The translations under genes and the position numbers were made by a program. 64,000 nt of DNA from UBA5448 sp045536965 (lineage in GTDB: Bacteria; Bacillota; Clostridia; Oscillospirales; SIG627), in the NCBI GenBank assembly GCA_045536965.1, contig JAZSON010000024.1, forward strand, positions 17,964 to 81,963, in the 5' to 3' direction. The notes below the pieces were generated by a model. The model did no database searches and was not told the origin of the DNA. It saw only the letters and a list, made by a program, of their open reading frames with translations. Shown here piece after piece: positions 33,540 through 41,649 of this stretch. Numbering within the stretch: position 1 is the stretch's first letter; every line of letters begins with the position of its first letter.

Positions 33540-34199
33540 TTAGGGTTGCCGACAGTAAAGGGGGGAAAGTTCCTTGCAGGTCACAGCTTTATGTTCCAAA
33601 TACATTTTTTCACCGATCAGCGCCACCGAAGCGGCGTCCTGCAACAAAAGATGAGGAGGCGCAATCGAAACAGAAAACGGTAAATTCTGCGCATGAGCAA
33701 AAAACAAATCTGCGCCGTCTCCGTTTAATACAACCGGCATATCCAGTTCCTTTAAACGGGCGATCAAATCGTCACAGGCAATCGAACGCGGCTCGGTCAA
33801 AGGAATCAAAGCGCCCTTTTCCACCTTAAAAAGCTGATTATAAAAGGCATTTCTCCGCGCATCCATCACAGGACAAAGCACTTTTCCCTCGGCCATAATC
33901 ATGCGGTGAGCCAACGCCTCGGTGGTGACAACCGGTATGCAGGGCAGGTCTTTGGCAAAAGCAAGTCCCTTGGCGGTAGCAATGCCGATCCGCAACCCCG
34001 TAAAAGAACCGGGACCGCAGGCAACAGCAATGGCATTAATATCCCTTCCGCCCTCTTCAAGCACCCGATCGATCAGGGGTAAAAGCTTTTCGCTGTGGGT
34101 CAAACGATTGCAGGAAGAGGAGGAAACCAGCACCTTACCATCCTCACAAAGAGCGGCCGCGGCCGTCAAACCCGATGAATCTATCCCGAGTACCACCAT
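33540..34199 (-). CDS. tsaB: tRNA threonylcarbamoyladenosine biosynthesis protein TsaB
   Basis: 219-aa ASKHA-fold protein that dimerises with TsaD for the t6A37 modification of ANN-decoding tRNAs. Family blocks are LGIDSSGLTAAAAL, THSEKLLPLIDRVL, ACGPGSFTGLRIG and PVMDARRNAFY. It has its own promoter (34263-34291). tsaE, the ATPase of the same pathway, is two genes upstream. Confidence 0.93.
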   Translation of the reverse strand: MVVLGIDSSGLTAAAALCEDGKVLVSSSSCNRLTHSEKLLPLIDRVLEEGGRDINAIAVACGPGSFTGLRIGIATAKGLAFAKDLPCIPVVTTEALAHRMIMAEGKVLCPVMDARRNAFYNQLFKVEKGALIPLTEPRSIACDDLIARLKELDMPVVLNGDGADLFFAHAQNLPFSVSIAPPHLLLQDAASVALIGEKMYLEHKAVTCKELSPLYCRQP

Positions 34200-34223
34200 C
34201 TTGATTCTACCTCACTTGCAATA

Positions 34224-34241
34224 TATATAAAATTTTATATA
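34224..34241. repeat. AT-only perfect palindrome in the tsaB leader
   Basis: TATATAAAATTTTATATA lies between the tsaB promoter and its ATG. Possible operator or weak RNA hairpin. No protein can be named. Confidence 0.5.
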
Positions 34242-34262
34242 AACTGTTTAATACTACATAAT

Positions 34263-34291
34263 TGTATAACACAGACCGCCCGTTTTGTCAA
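34263..34291 (-). promoter_or_regulatory. sigma-A promoter of tsaB
   Basis: TTGACA (34286-34291), 17 bp, TATACA (34263-34268) on the minus strand. Confidence 0.75.
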
Positions 34292-34312
34292 GAAAACTCC
34301 ACAAATCGGCAT

Positions 34313-34342
34313 AAACAAAGGCGGCAAGTTTCCTTGCCGCCC
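34313..34342 (-). terminator. Terminator after purC
   Basis: Stem GGCGGCAAG/CTTGCCGCC, GAAA loop, T-rich tail on the minus strand. Confidence 0.85.
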
Positions 34343-34348
34343 GCAAAT

Positions 34349-35038
34349 TTAGACGTTGATCTTTTGGATGAGCATTCTGGAGCAATCGAGCTGATTGGGG
34401 ATGTTGCCGTTTTCGTCGCGAATACGCCAGATGTCAGGGGTGATTTCGTCGGCAACGTAGATCTTGCCGTTTTCGTCATAACCAACCTCAATTTTGAAAT
34501 CGATGAGGGTCAAACCGAGGGTTGCGAGTTCTTTTTTGAGAACCTCACCCACCCGCACAACAATGTCAAGCGCTTCGTTATACTGTCCCTCTTTCAAAAG
34601 GCCCTTCATGATGCAAAGACGTTCGCTGATCAGCGGATCGCCCTGCGCATCGTCCTTCAAGGTGACTTCTGCATAGGGAGGATCAAAGACAATGCCTTCT
34701 TCGAGGGTGAAGCGGCGGCACATGCTGCCCGCGGTAAAGTAGCGAAGAATAAACTCAAGTTTGGGAACGGTAAGTTTGCGAACCTGCATCAAGCCCTTAT
34801 CAACATCGGCGCTGATGTAATGGGTGGGGATACCGTTTTTTTCCATCAATTCAAAGAAGTATTTGCTGATGGCAAGACCGATCTTACCCTTGCCCTCCAC
34901 ACTGCCGCCAACCGTGTTGGAACCGGGATCGAAAACACCGTTTTCACCTGTCATACTATCCTTGAACAACAAGCTAACGATGTTTTTTTCTTCATCAAGA
35001 AGAACGTCTTTGGTTTTTCCGGTGTAAAGTGTTTTCAT
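34349..35038 (-). CDS. purC: Phosphoribosylaminoimidazole-succinocarboxamide synthase
   Basis: 229-aa SAICAR synthetase of purine biosynthesis, joining CAIR and aspartate with ATP. Blocks seen are LYTGKTKDVLL, EVTLKDDAQGDP, LIDFKIEVGYDENGKIYVADEITPD (quoted only in part) and FRIRDENG-like WRIRDENG. ATG 35038 is selected because AAGGAG lies at 9 nt. It is last in the fhs-tsaE-purC transcript. Confidence 0.93.
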   Translation of the reverse strand: MKTLYTGKTKDVLLDEEKNIVSLLFKDSMTGENGVFDPGSNTVGGSVEGKGKIGLAISKYFFELMEKNGIPTHYISADVDKGLMQVRKLTVPKLEFILRYFTAGSMCRRFTLEEGIVFDPPYAEVTLKDDAQGDPLISERLCIMKGLLKEGQYNEALDIVVRVGEVLKKELATLGLTLIDFKIEVGYDENGKIYVADEITPDIWRIRDENGNIPNQLDCSRMLIQKINV

Positions 35039-35103
35039 GGGGAACATCTCCTTATAAAAAAATTCACAATTTTAAGATCCCGACACGGGAAACTTTCAAA
35101 AAT

Positions 35104-35526
35104 TCACTGATGCTCGATGACAATTTTTCTTTCGTCTTCGGCACGGTCGGTGCGAAAAATACTCACCCTCACCGCATCGGCGGGAATAGATGCGGGAATA
35201 CGTTCACACCACTCGGCAACCGTAACCCCATCGGACAACAAATCGTAAAACCCGATGGATTCCAGATCATCCTCCGAAACAATGCGATAAAGATCAAGGT
35301 GATTGAGTGTCGTTTGGCCTTTATAGGCATGACACAAAGAGTAGGACGGACTGGTCACATCCACCTCGGGGGCAAAATATCGGGCCATACCGCGCACAAA
35401 AGCCGTTTTCCCTACCCCAAGATCGCCGAACATGGCCACAAAATCACCGTTTTTCAGGGTCTTTGCCAACATTTCACCCACCTGAGCGGTTTCGTCCTCA
35501 TTATGAGAAATATAGGTCTGTATCAT
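35104..35526 (-). CDS. tsaE: tRNA threonylcarbamoyladenosine biosynthesis ATPase TsaE
   Basis: 140-aa P-loop ATPase of the t6A complex. Walker A GDLGVGKT, then FVRGMARYF, SPSYSLCHAY, HLDLYRI and AEWCERI are family hallmarks. Its ATG overlaps the stop of fhs by one base (TGATG), so translation is coupled. Confidence 0.93.
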   Translation of the reverse strand: MIQTYISHNEDETAQVGEMLAKTLKNGDFVAMFGDLGVGKTAFVRGMARYFAPEVDVTSPSYSLCHAYKGQTTLNHLDLYRIVSEDDLESIGFYDLLSDGVTVAEWCERIPASIPADAVRVSIFRTDRAEDERKIVIEHQ

Positions 35527-37193
35527 CAGAACAACCCCGTAATATGCCCAACGGCATCAATGTCAATGCTTTCGGCCGACGGCATCTTCGGCAAACCGGG
35601 CATCACCATGATTTTCCCGGTCAAGGCTACGACAAAGCCCGCCCCGCGGGAAATACTCATATCCCGCACAGTCAAAACAAAATCACGCGGACGTCCGATC
35701 AGCGCAGGATCGTCGGAAAGAGAATATTGCGTTTTAGCCATACAAACAGGCATCTGCTGACATCCAAGAGCCTCCAGTTGTGAAAGCACCTTTTGCGCAG
35801 GCGCTTCAAACCGCACGTCGGTCGCGCCGTAGATCTCCTTGGCAATGGTACGAATCTTGTCCTCCACCGACATGGAAAGCGGATAGATGGGATGGAAATT
35901 ATTTTCCTTTTCGCAGGCATCCACCACCACGCGGGCCAGATCGATCGCACCCTCTCCCCCTTTGGCAAAGCCATCGCAAAGGGAAACGGGAACACCAAGA
36001 CGATTACAGACCTCTTCCACCGCCGCGATTTCTTCGGGCGTGTCGGTGTAAAAGCGGTTTAAGGCGACAACGGGATTGACCCCGAATTTTTCAAGATTTT
36101 CAATGTGGGCCTCGAGATTGCAGCTTCCTCGCTTTACCGCCGCGGGATCGGGGGTTTTTAATTCGGCTTTCGGTACACCGCCTGCCGATTTGAGCGCCCG
36201 CACGGTCGCAACCAAGACAACAGCCGCCGGAGAAAGATTGCCGAGACGGCACTTGATGTCCATGAATTTTTCAGCACCCAGATCGGCGCCGAAACCCGCT
36301 TCGGTCACCACATAGTCGGCCAGTTTAAGAGCAAGACGGGTGGCGCGGAGGGAATTGCATCCGTGTGCAATGTTGGCAAAAGGGCCGCCGTGAATCAAAC
36401 AAGGGGTGTGCTCCAATGTCTGCACAAGATTGGGATGGATGGCATCCTTCAAAAGGGCCGCCATCGCCCCTTGGGCATTGAGGTCGGAACAAAAAACAGG
36501 GCTTCCGTCATAGCGATAGGCCACCAAAATGCGGGAAAGCCGCTCTTTGAGATCGACAAGATCTTCGGCAAGACACAAAATCGCCATGACCTCGCTGGCC
36601 ACCGTAATCTGAAAATGATCCTCACGCACCACACCGTCGGTTCTTTCACCCATACCGACCACGATGCTGCGAAGCGCGCGGTCGTTCATATCCACAACGC
36701 GCTTGATCAAAATACGTTTCGGATCGATCGAAAGCGGATTGGATTGATAAATGTGATTGTCAATCATGGCGCAAAGCAAATTATTGGCCGCGCCTATGGC
36801 GTGCATATCACCGGTAAAATGCAGATTGATCTCATCCATCGGCACCACCTGCGAATAACCGCCGCCTGCCGCGCCGCCCTTGATGCCAAACACCGGGCCG
36901 AGGGAAGGCTCACGCAAAGCAAGCATTCCGCGTTTGCCGATCTTGTGAAGTCCTTGCGCCAACGCCACCGAGGTGGTGGTCTTTCCTTCCCCTGCGGGGG
37001 TAGGATTGATGGCGGTCACCAAAATCAACTTTCCGTCCCGATTGTCTTTAACACGGCGAAAACAGTCGTCTGCGATTTTGGCTTTATATTTTCCGTAGCA
37101 TTCCAGTTCATCGGGCAAAATCCCGATCTCGTTTGCTATCTCCGTAATGGGCAACAAAGTGGCAGAGGAAGCAATTTCGACATCTGTCAGCAT
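35526..37193 (-). CDS. fhs: Formate-tetrahydrofolate ligase
   Basis: 555-aa 10-formyl-THF synthetase, the usual family length. It activates formate for purine synthesis or the methyl branch of acetogenesis. P-loop-like TPAGEGKTT, REPSLGPVFGIKGGAAGGGYSQ (quoted in part) and DMNDRALR are present. The ATG at 37193 follows AAAGGA. An upstream in-frame start lacks a binding site. The first gene of an operon with tsaE and purC. It fits metF at 17.9 kb in one-carbon metabolism. Confidence 0.95.
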   Translation of the reverse strand: MLTDVEIASSATLLPITEIANEIGILPDELECYGKYKAKIADDCFRRVKDNRDGKLILVTAINPTPAGEGKTTTSVALAQGLHKIGKRGMLALREPSLGPVFGIKGGAAGGGYSQVVPMDEINLHFTGDMHAIGAANNLLCAMIDNHIYQSNPLSIDPKRILIKRVVDMNDRALRSIVVGMGERTDGVVREDHFQITVASEVMAILCLAEDLVDLKERLSRILVAYRYDGSPVFCSDLNAQGAMAALLKDAIHPNLVQTLEHTPCLIHGGPFANIAHGCNSLRATRLALKLADYVVTEAGFGADLGAEKFMDIKCRLGNLSPAAVVLVATVRALKSAGGVPKAELKTPDPAAVKRGSCNLEAHIENLEKFGVNPVVALNRFYTDTPEEIAAVEEVCNRLGVPVSLCDGFAKGGEGAIDLARVVVDACEKENNFHPIYPLSMSVEDKIRTIAKEIYGATDVRFEAPAQKVLSQLEALGCQQMPVCMAKTQYSLSDDPALIGRPRDFVLTVRDMSISRGAGFVVALTGKIMVMPGLPKMPSAESIDIDAVGHITGLF

Positions 37194-37235
37194 ACGTTTT
37201 ATCCTTTCTGTACGGCGATATTTACTCATCGTTTA

Positions 37236-37262
37236 TTCATTATACCACACTCACACGGTATA
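37236..37262 (-). promoter_or_regulatory. Extended -10 promoter of fhs
   Basis: TGGTATAAT on the minus strand about 45 bp before the ATG, with no convincing -35. Confidence 0.55.
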
Positions 37263-37315
37263 TTTCTACCCCTAATAAAAATTTTTATATTTTTTTCTTC
37301 TTTTTTCGTTTTTTG

Positions 37316-37344
37316 TTGAAATGATTCGGGGGTTGTGTTAATAT
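37316..37344 (+). promoter_or_regulatory. sigma-A promoter of lacZ
   Basis: TTGAAA (37316-37321), 17 bp, TAATAT (37339-37344). Confidence 0.75.
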
Positions 37345-37379
37345 GATGACAGAAAAAAACAAAAAAGTGAGGCAAACCG

Positions 37380-40229
37380 ATGAAACCGTACGAATCCCTC
37401 TCTGTCTATTGTGAAAATCGTCTCCCGCCCCGCGCCTACTATATCCCCGAAAACAGCTACACATCCTTAAACGGCGACTGGCGCTTTCGGTATTTTAAAA
37501 ACGAAGAGCTGATTCCGACCGTCATCGATTGTTGGGACACCATCCCCGTTCCCTCCTGCTGGCAGCTTTTCGGGTATGAAAACCCCAATTATACAAACAT
37601 TCTCTATCCCTATCCCGTGGATCCTCCCTTTGTTCCCGACGACAATCCCGTTGGTGTGTATGAAAAAGATTTTCTCATCAATTCGACCGAAAACTTGACT
37701 TATATCGTACTGGAAGGTGTTTCCTCCTGCGCCTATGTGGTGGTAAACGGCAAATATGTCGGTTTCACCCGCGGCAGCCATCTCCAAGCCGAATTCGATC
37801 TTTCTCCCTTTGTAAAAAAAGGCGAAAATACCCTCCGCATCTATGTGCTGAAATGGTGCGCCGAAAGTTATCTCGAGGATCAGGATTTCTTCCGTTACAG
37901 CGGCATTTTCCGCGACATTTATCTCCTTTCCCGTCCCAAGGGACATATAAAAGATTTCTTTGTTCACACCACCGAAAACAGCCTCACCGTCGATATCGAC
38001 ACCCCCGCCACTTTAAGAGTGCTTGACGGGGACAAGTGCATCGGGGAAATGAGCGGCGAAAATAATATCTCCTTTACCTTTGATTCGCTCACCCTGTGGA
38101 ACGCCGAAAATCCCTATTTATACACATTGGAAATAGAGTGCGCAGGCGAGATCATCCGCAAAAAAATCGGATTCAGAACCGTCACGATTACCAACGATCA
38201 TGTTTTGTGTGTCAACGGCAAACCCATCCATGTCCACGGTGTCAACCACCATGATACCCATCCCGAAAACGGCTGGTGCATGACCGACGAAGAGATCAAA
38301 AAAGACCTTCTTCTTATGAAAGAACTGAATATCAACGCCATCCGCACCTCCCACTATCCCCCCTCCCCCGTACTGGTGGAACTGGCCGATGAAATGGGAT
38401 TTTACGTCATGCTTGAAACCGACATCGAGACCCACGGATTTGTTTCCCGCTTGCCGAAAGCATCGGGATACGATATGGAAAACCCCGATTTTCTCTGGCC
38501 CTGCCGCGATCCCGAATGGAAAGAAATTTATATAAGCCGTATGGAAAGAGCCATCGAGCGGGATAAAAACGCTCCCTCTATCATCATTTGGTCAACCGGC
38601 AACGAGGGTGGTTTTGGCGAAAACCAAATCGCCATGATCGAATTTGCCCACCAAAGAGACCCCGAACGGTATGTGCATTGCGAGGATGCCTGCCGCCGCG
38701 GCATTGAATTTGCCCCATACAGCGATGTGTATTCCCGTATGTACCCCTCTGCCGCAGATGTGGAGGGATATGCAAAAGATGAAAATATCAAGACCCCCAT
38801 TCTGCTTTGCGAATATGCCCACGCCATGGGCAACAGCCCCGGCGGTCTGTGTGATTACGAGGACTTTTTTGACCGCTATGACAACATTGCGGGCGGTTAT
38901 ATTTGGGAATGGACAGACCACACCGTCATCGTTGACGGCGTACAAAAATACGGCGGCGACTTTGAAAACGAACTGACCCACGACTATAACTTCTGCTGCG
39001 ACGGTCTGACCTTCTCTGACAGAAGCTTTAAAGCGGGTTCTCTGGAAGCCAAAACCGCTTTCCAACCCATGAAAACCAAACTCGGCGGCAACCTTTTAAC
39101 CGTGAAAAACCGTTATGATTTTACCGATTTTAAGGAACACACCCTCCTTTTGACCCTCCAAGCCGATGGAAAAACACTCAGGACCAAGACCCTTTCCATC
39201 CCGCTTGCCCCCGCGCAAAGTAAAGACATTCCCCTCGATTTCACCCTCCCTGCCGCCTCAAATCTCGGTGTTTTCTTGAAAATCGAACTGATCAGGCCCG
39301 ATGGCAAAACCGTTGCCATGTGTCAGCATGAAATGGATGTTCCCCGCATCGAAAAAAGACCCGCCTCCCCCCTTGCCACGCTGACCGAAGATGCCTATGG
39401 CATTTTCGCATCGGGTGAAAACTTCTCCTACCGTTTTTCCAAACGCAAGGGCAATTTCGACAGCATCATGCTCGGCGGTGTCGAGCAGCTCAAAGCCCCC
39501 GTTTCCCTCACCGCATTCCATGCCCCCACCGACAATGAGGGCAGAATCATGTTTAAGCTTTGGTCAAACTTCGGGGGACAAAGGGGCGCCGAAAACCTCA
39601 ACCATCCCTTTACAAAGGTCTATGACTGCAAAATTGAAAACGGCCGCATTTTGGTCAATGCCTCTTTCGGCGGTGTCTCCAAAATCCCCGCCATCCGCTT
39701 TGATCTGGCAGTCGATATTTATGCAGACGGCAGAATCGATTTTTGCTTTGATGGCAAGGTGCGTCCCGACTGCGTCTGGCTGCCCCGCCTCGGTTTTGAA
39801 TTTTTCCTCCCCGAATCCATGAACGAATTTTCCTATTTCGGCTATGGACCGAGTGAAACCTACCGCGATTCCTATCTCCACGAAGCGGCAGACCTTTACA
39901 ACTCGACAGCCGAAAAAGAGTATGTGCCCTATGTCTTCCCGCAAGAGCATGGCAACCACTTCGGTGTCAGATATCTAAAAGTCGGATCGGGCATGGTCTT
40001 TACAAGCGAAAACGACTTTGAATGTAACGTCACACGCTACACTGCCCAAACCCTTGAAAAGGCAAAGCACACCGATGAAATCACCCCCGAAGACGGTGTC
40101 ATCGTCCGCGTGGATTACAAGCATTCGGGCATCGGCTCCCACTCCTGTGGGCCGGAACTGCCTGTAAAGTACAGAGTGGACGAAAAGGACATCCACTTTA
40201 CATTCACTCTGACCCCCGAAACCAAATAA
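37380..40229 (+). CDS. lacZ: GH2 beta-galactosidase (LacZ type)
   Basis: 949-aa cytoplasmic beta-galactosidase. Five-domain GH2 layout: N-terminal sugar-binding domain (residues 1-190), immunoglobulin-like domain, TIM barrel and C-terminal beta domains. Acid/base Glu409 lies in TGNEGG and nucleophile Glu478 in LLCEYAHAMGNSPG. HGVNHHDTHPENG carries the His and Asp of the galactose site. GAGG precedes the ATG. No signal peptide, hence intracellular hydrolysis of lactose or galactosides. No transporter is adjacent. Confidence 0.93.
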   Translation: MKPYESLSVYCENRLPPRAYYIPENSYTSLNGDWRFRYFKNEELIPTVIDCWDTIPVPSCWQLFGYENPNYTNILYPYPVDPPFVPDDNPVGVYEKDFLINSTENLTYIVLEGVSSCAYVVVNGKYVGFTRGSHLQAEFDLSPFVKKGENTLRIYVLKWCAESYLEDQDFFRYSGIFRDIYLLSRPKGHIKDFFVHTTENSLTVDIDTPATLRVLDGDKCIGEMSGENNISFTFDSLTLWNAENPYLYTLEIECAGEIIRKKIGFRTVTITNDHVLCVNGKPIHVHGVNHHDTHPENGWCMTDEEIKKDLLLMKELNINAIRTSHYPPSPVLVELADEMGFYVMLETDIETHGFVSRLPKASGYDMENPDFLWPCRDPEWKEIYISRMERAIERDKNAPSIIIWSTGNEGGFGENQIAMIEFAHQRDPERYVHCEDACRRGIEFAPYSDVYSRMYPSAADVEGYAKDENIKTPILLCEYAHAMGNSPGGLCDYEDFFDRYDNIAGGYIWEWTDHTVIVDGVQKYGGDFENELTHDYNFCCDGLTFSDRSFKAGSLEAKTAFQPMKTKLGGNLLTVKNRYDFTDFKEHTLLLTLQADGKTLRTKTLSIPLAPAQSKDIPLDFTLPAASNLGVFLKIELIRPDGKTVAMCQHEMDVPRIEKRPASPLATLTEDAYGIFASGENFSYRFSKRKGNFDSIMLGGVEQLKAPVSLTAFHAPTDNEGRIMFKLWSNFGGQRGAENLNHPFTKVYDCKIENGRILVNASFGGVSKIPAIRFDLAVDIYADGRIDFCFDGKVRPDCVWLPRLGFEFFLPESMNEFSYFGYGPSETYRDSYLHEAADLYNSTAEKEYVPYVFPQEHGNHFGVRYLKVGSGMVFTSENDFECNVTRYTAQTLEKAKHTDEITPEDGVIVRVDYKHSGIGSHSCGPELPVKYRVDEKDIHFTFTLTPETK

Positions 40230-40245
40230 CCTCTCCTATAAACAC

Positions 40246-40286
40246 AATCGGGAAGCCTTGATGAATCAAGACTTCCCGATTTTTAT
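40246..40286 (+). terminator. Terminator after lacZ
   Basis: Stem AATCGGGAAG/CTTCCCGATT with an inner CTTGAT/ATCAAG stem and a TTTTT tail. Confidence 0.9.
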
Positions 40287-40346
40287 TTCTACGAAAGCAG
40301 TTTCATTTTGCAAACAATATCCCAAACGGCCACTTCGCCTGCAAAT

Positions 40347-40455
40347 AAAAAGCACACCTTAATGGGTGTGCCGAAAAAGTGCTACATCCTCGTTTGTTGC
40401 CACACAAACCCCGCTTTATTTGCATAGGGGAGTAAGGAGAGCGCCTTTTTCGCAG
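40347..40455 (-). ncRNA. Candidate structured small RNA with terminator
   Basis: On the minus strand a long closing stem (GCGAAAAAG with CTTTTTCG, extended by GCGCT/AGC) encloses CTCC/GAGG pairing and two hairpins (CCCC/GGGG, TTTGT/ACAAA). It is followed at once by a terminator (GCACACC/GGTGTGC plus TTTTT). A -10-like TAATAC (40455-40460) lies just upstream with a poor -35. No gene follows on this strand, so it would be a stand-alone RNA downstream of mgtE. It does not match a riboswitch or 6S/SRP consensus I know. Together with the lacZ terminator it accounts for the gene-free 40230-40534 stretch. Confidence 0.5.
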
Positions 40456-40534
40456 TATTATCAATACATTTCATTCTTCACACAAAGAAAAAATTCTTGA
40501 TTTTCTTGGTATGAATGGTTAAAAAACATTTTTC

Positions 40535-41563
40535 TCACACGAGGATTACAAAAAACAAAATGGACAATCCGTAATATGTGCAGACTGCCACAAGGTCATT
40601 GAGGGTGGTAATGAGCGGTCCCGAGGCCACTGCGGGATCCATGCCAAGCGTTTCAAAAAGTATAGGTATGAATGTGCCGCTGACAGCGGCCACAGTCATG
40701 GCAATCAGCAGGGAAAGTCCGATGCAGCCCGAAAGCAAAAAGCCCGAAACTCCAACAGATGCCATATCGGCAGGAAGAAAAAGCTGTAAATAGCCGCCAA
40801 CCGCAATGAAAGCAACCGCCCCCACCAATCCACCGTTACACAAGCCGACGCGAAGTTCTTTTAATACCAAAGAGCTTCTTTTCGTTTGAGCGCAGGCTCC
40901 GTCCGAAAGCACTCGAATGGTCACGGCAAGACTCTGTGTTCCCACATTACCGCTCATGCCGAGTATCAAGCTTTGAAATGTATAAATGATGATCAGAGAG
41001 TCGGGGATAAACATTTGAAAGCTTTGGATGACAGCCGACACAATCAGACCGAGAACCAACAAAACCAAAAGCCAAGGAATCCGCTTTCGGATACTTTTCA
41101 AAAGTCTTTCTTTCAAATCCTCCGATTCGGTCAGACCTGCCAGCATTGCGTAATCTTCGGCCGCCGCCTCCTCCATTGCTTCTGCAATATCCCGCGCGGT
41201 AATCACACCGATCACATGAAACTCTTCATCTAAAACGGGAACAAAATCTTCTGTATACCCCCGCATTTCTTCGGCGCATGCATCCATAAGGGTGGTTTCG
41301 AAGAAATAAGGATAGCTTTTTTCAATCAAGCCGTCAAGCGGTTGCCCCTCTCGCGCAACAATCAAATCCCTCAGATCGATGGCTCCGCAAAATCGGCCAT
41401 CATCATCGAGAACGAAGATCTTTTGAACATTGTCATTTTCAGCCGCTTGGGTCACAAGGGACCGCATGATTTCTTTGACCGAGCACGGACTTTTTACCGC
41501 AATGTAATTGTCGGTCACGCGGCTGCCCACTTCCTTTTCGCAAGGTGACAAAATCGTGTTCAT
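40535..41563 (-). CDS. Magnesium transporter MgtE-like, lacking the N-terminal domain
   Basis: 342-aa membrane protein: two CBS domains (residues about 20-140), then five membrane helices with the MgtE pore region, including SLILGMSGNVGTQSLAV and the C-terminal PLITTLNDL. Standard MgtE is about 450 aa and begins with a regulatory superhelical MgtE_N domain, absent here. The ATG at 41563 lies too close to GGAGG, so the true start could be slightly different (GTG at codon 16 is possible). Mg2+ (or Co2+) uptake is inferred. Confidence 0.8.
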   Translation of the reverse strand: MNTILSPCEKEVGSRVTDNYIAVKSPCSVKEIMRSLVTQAAENDNVQKIFVLDDDGRFCGAIDLRDLIVAREGQPLDGLIEKSYPYFFETTLMDACAEEMRGYTEDFVPVLDEEFHVIGVITARDIAEAMEEAAAEDYAMLAGLTESEDLKERLLKSIRKRIPWLLVLLVLGLIVSAVIQSFQMFIPDSLIIIYTFQSLILGMSGNVGTQSLAVTIRVLSDGACAQTKRSSLVLKELRVGLCNGGLVGAVAFIAVGGYLQLFLPADMASVGVSGFLLSGCIGLSLLIAMTVAAVSGTFIPILFETLGMDPAVASGPLITTLNDLVAVCTYYGLSILFFVILV

Positions 41564-41649
41564 CCTCCATCGCCCCCCCTCTTTATTCGGTTTATATTAT
41601 CCCACTTTTGCATCAAATTATATCCATCCATCTATGCGTCTTTTTCCGT

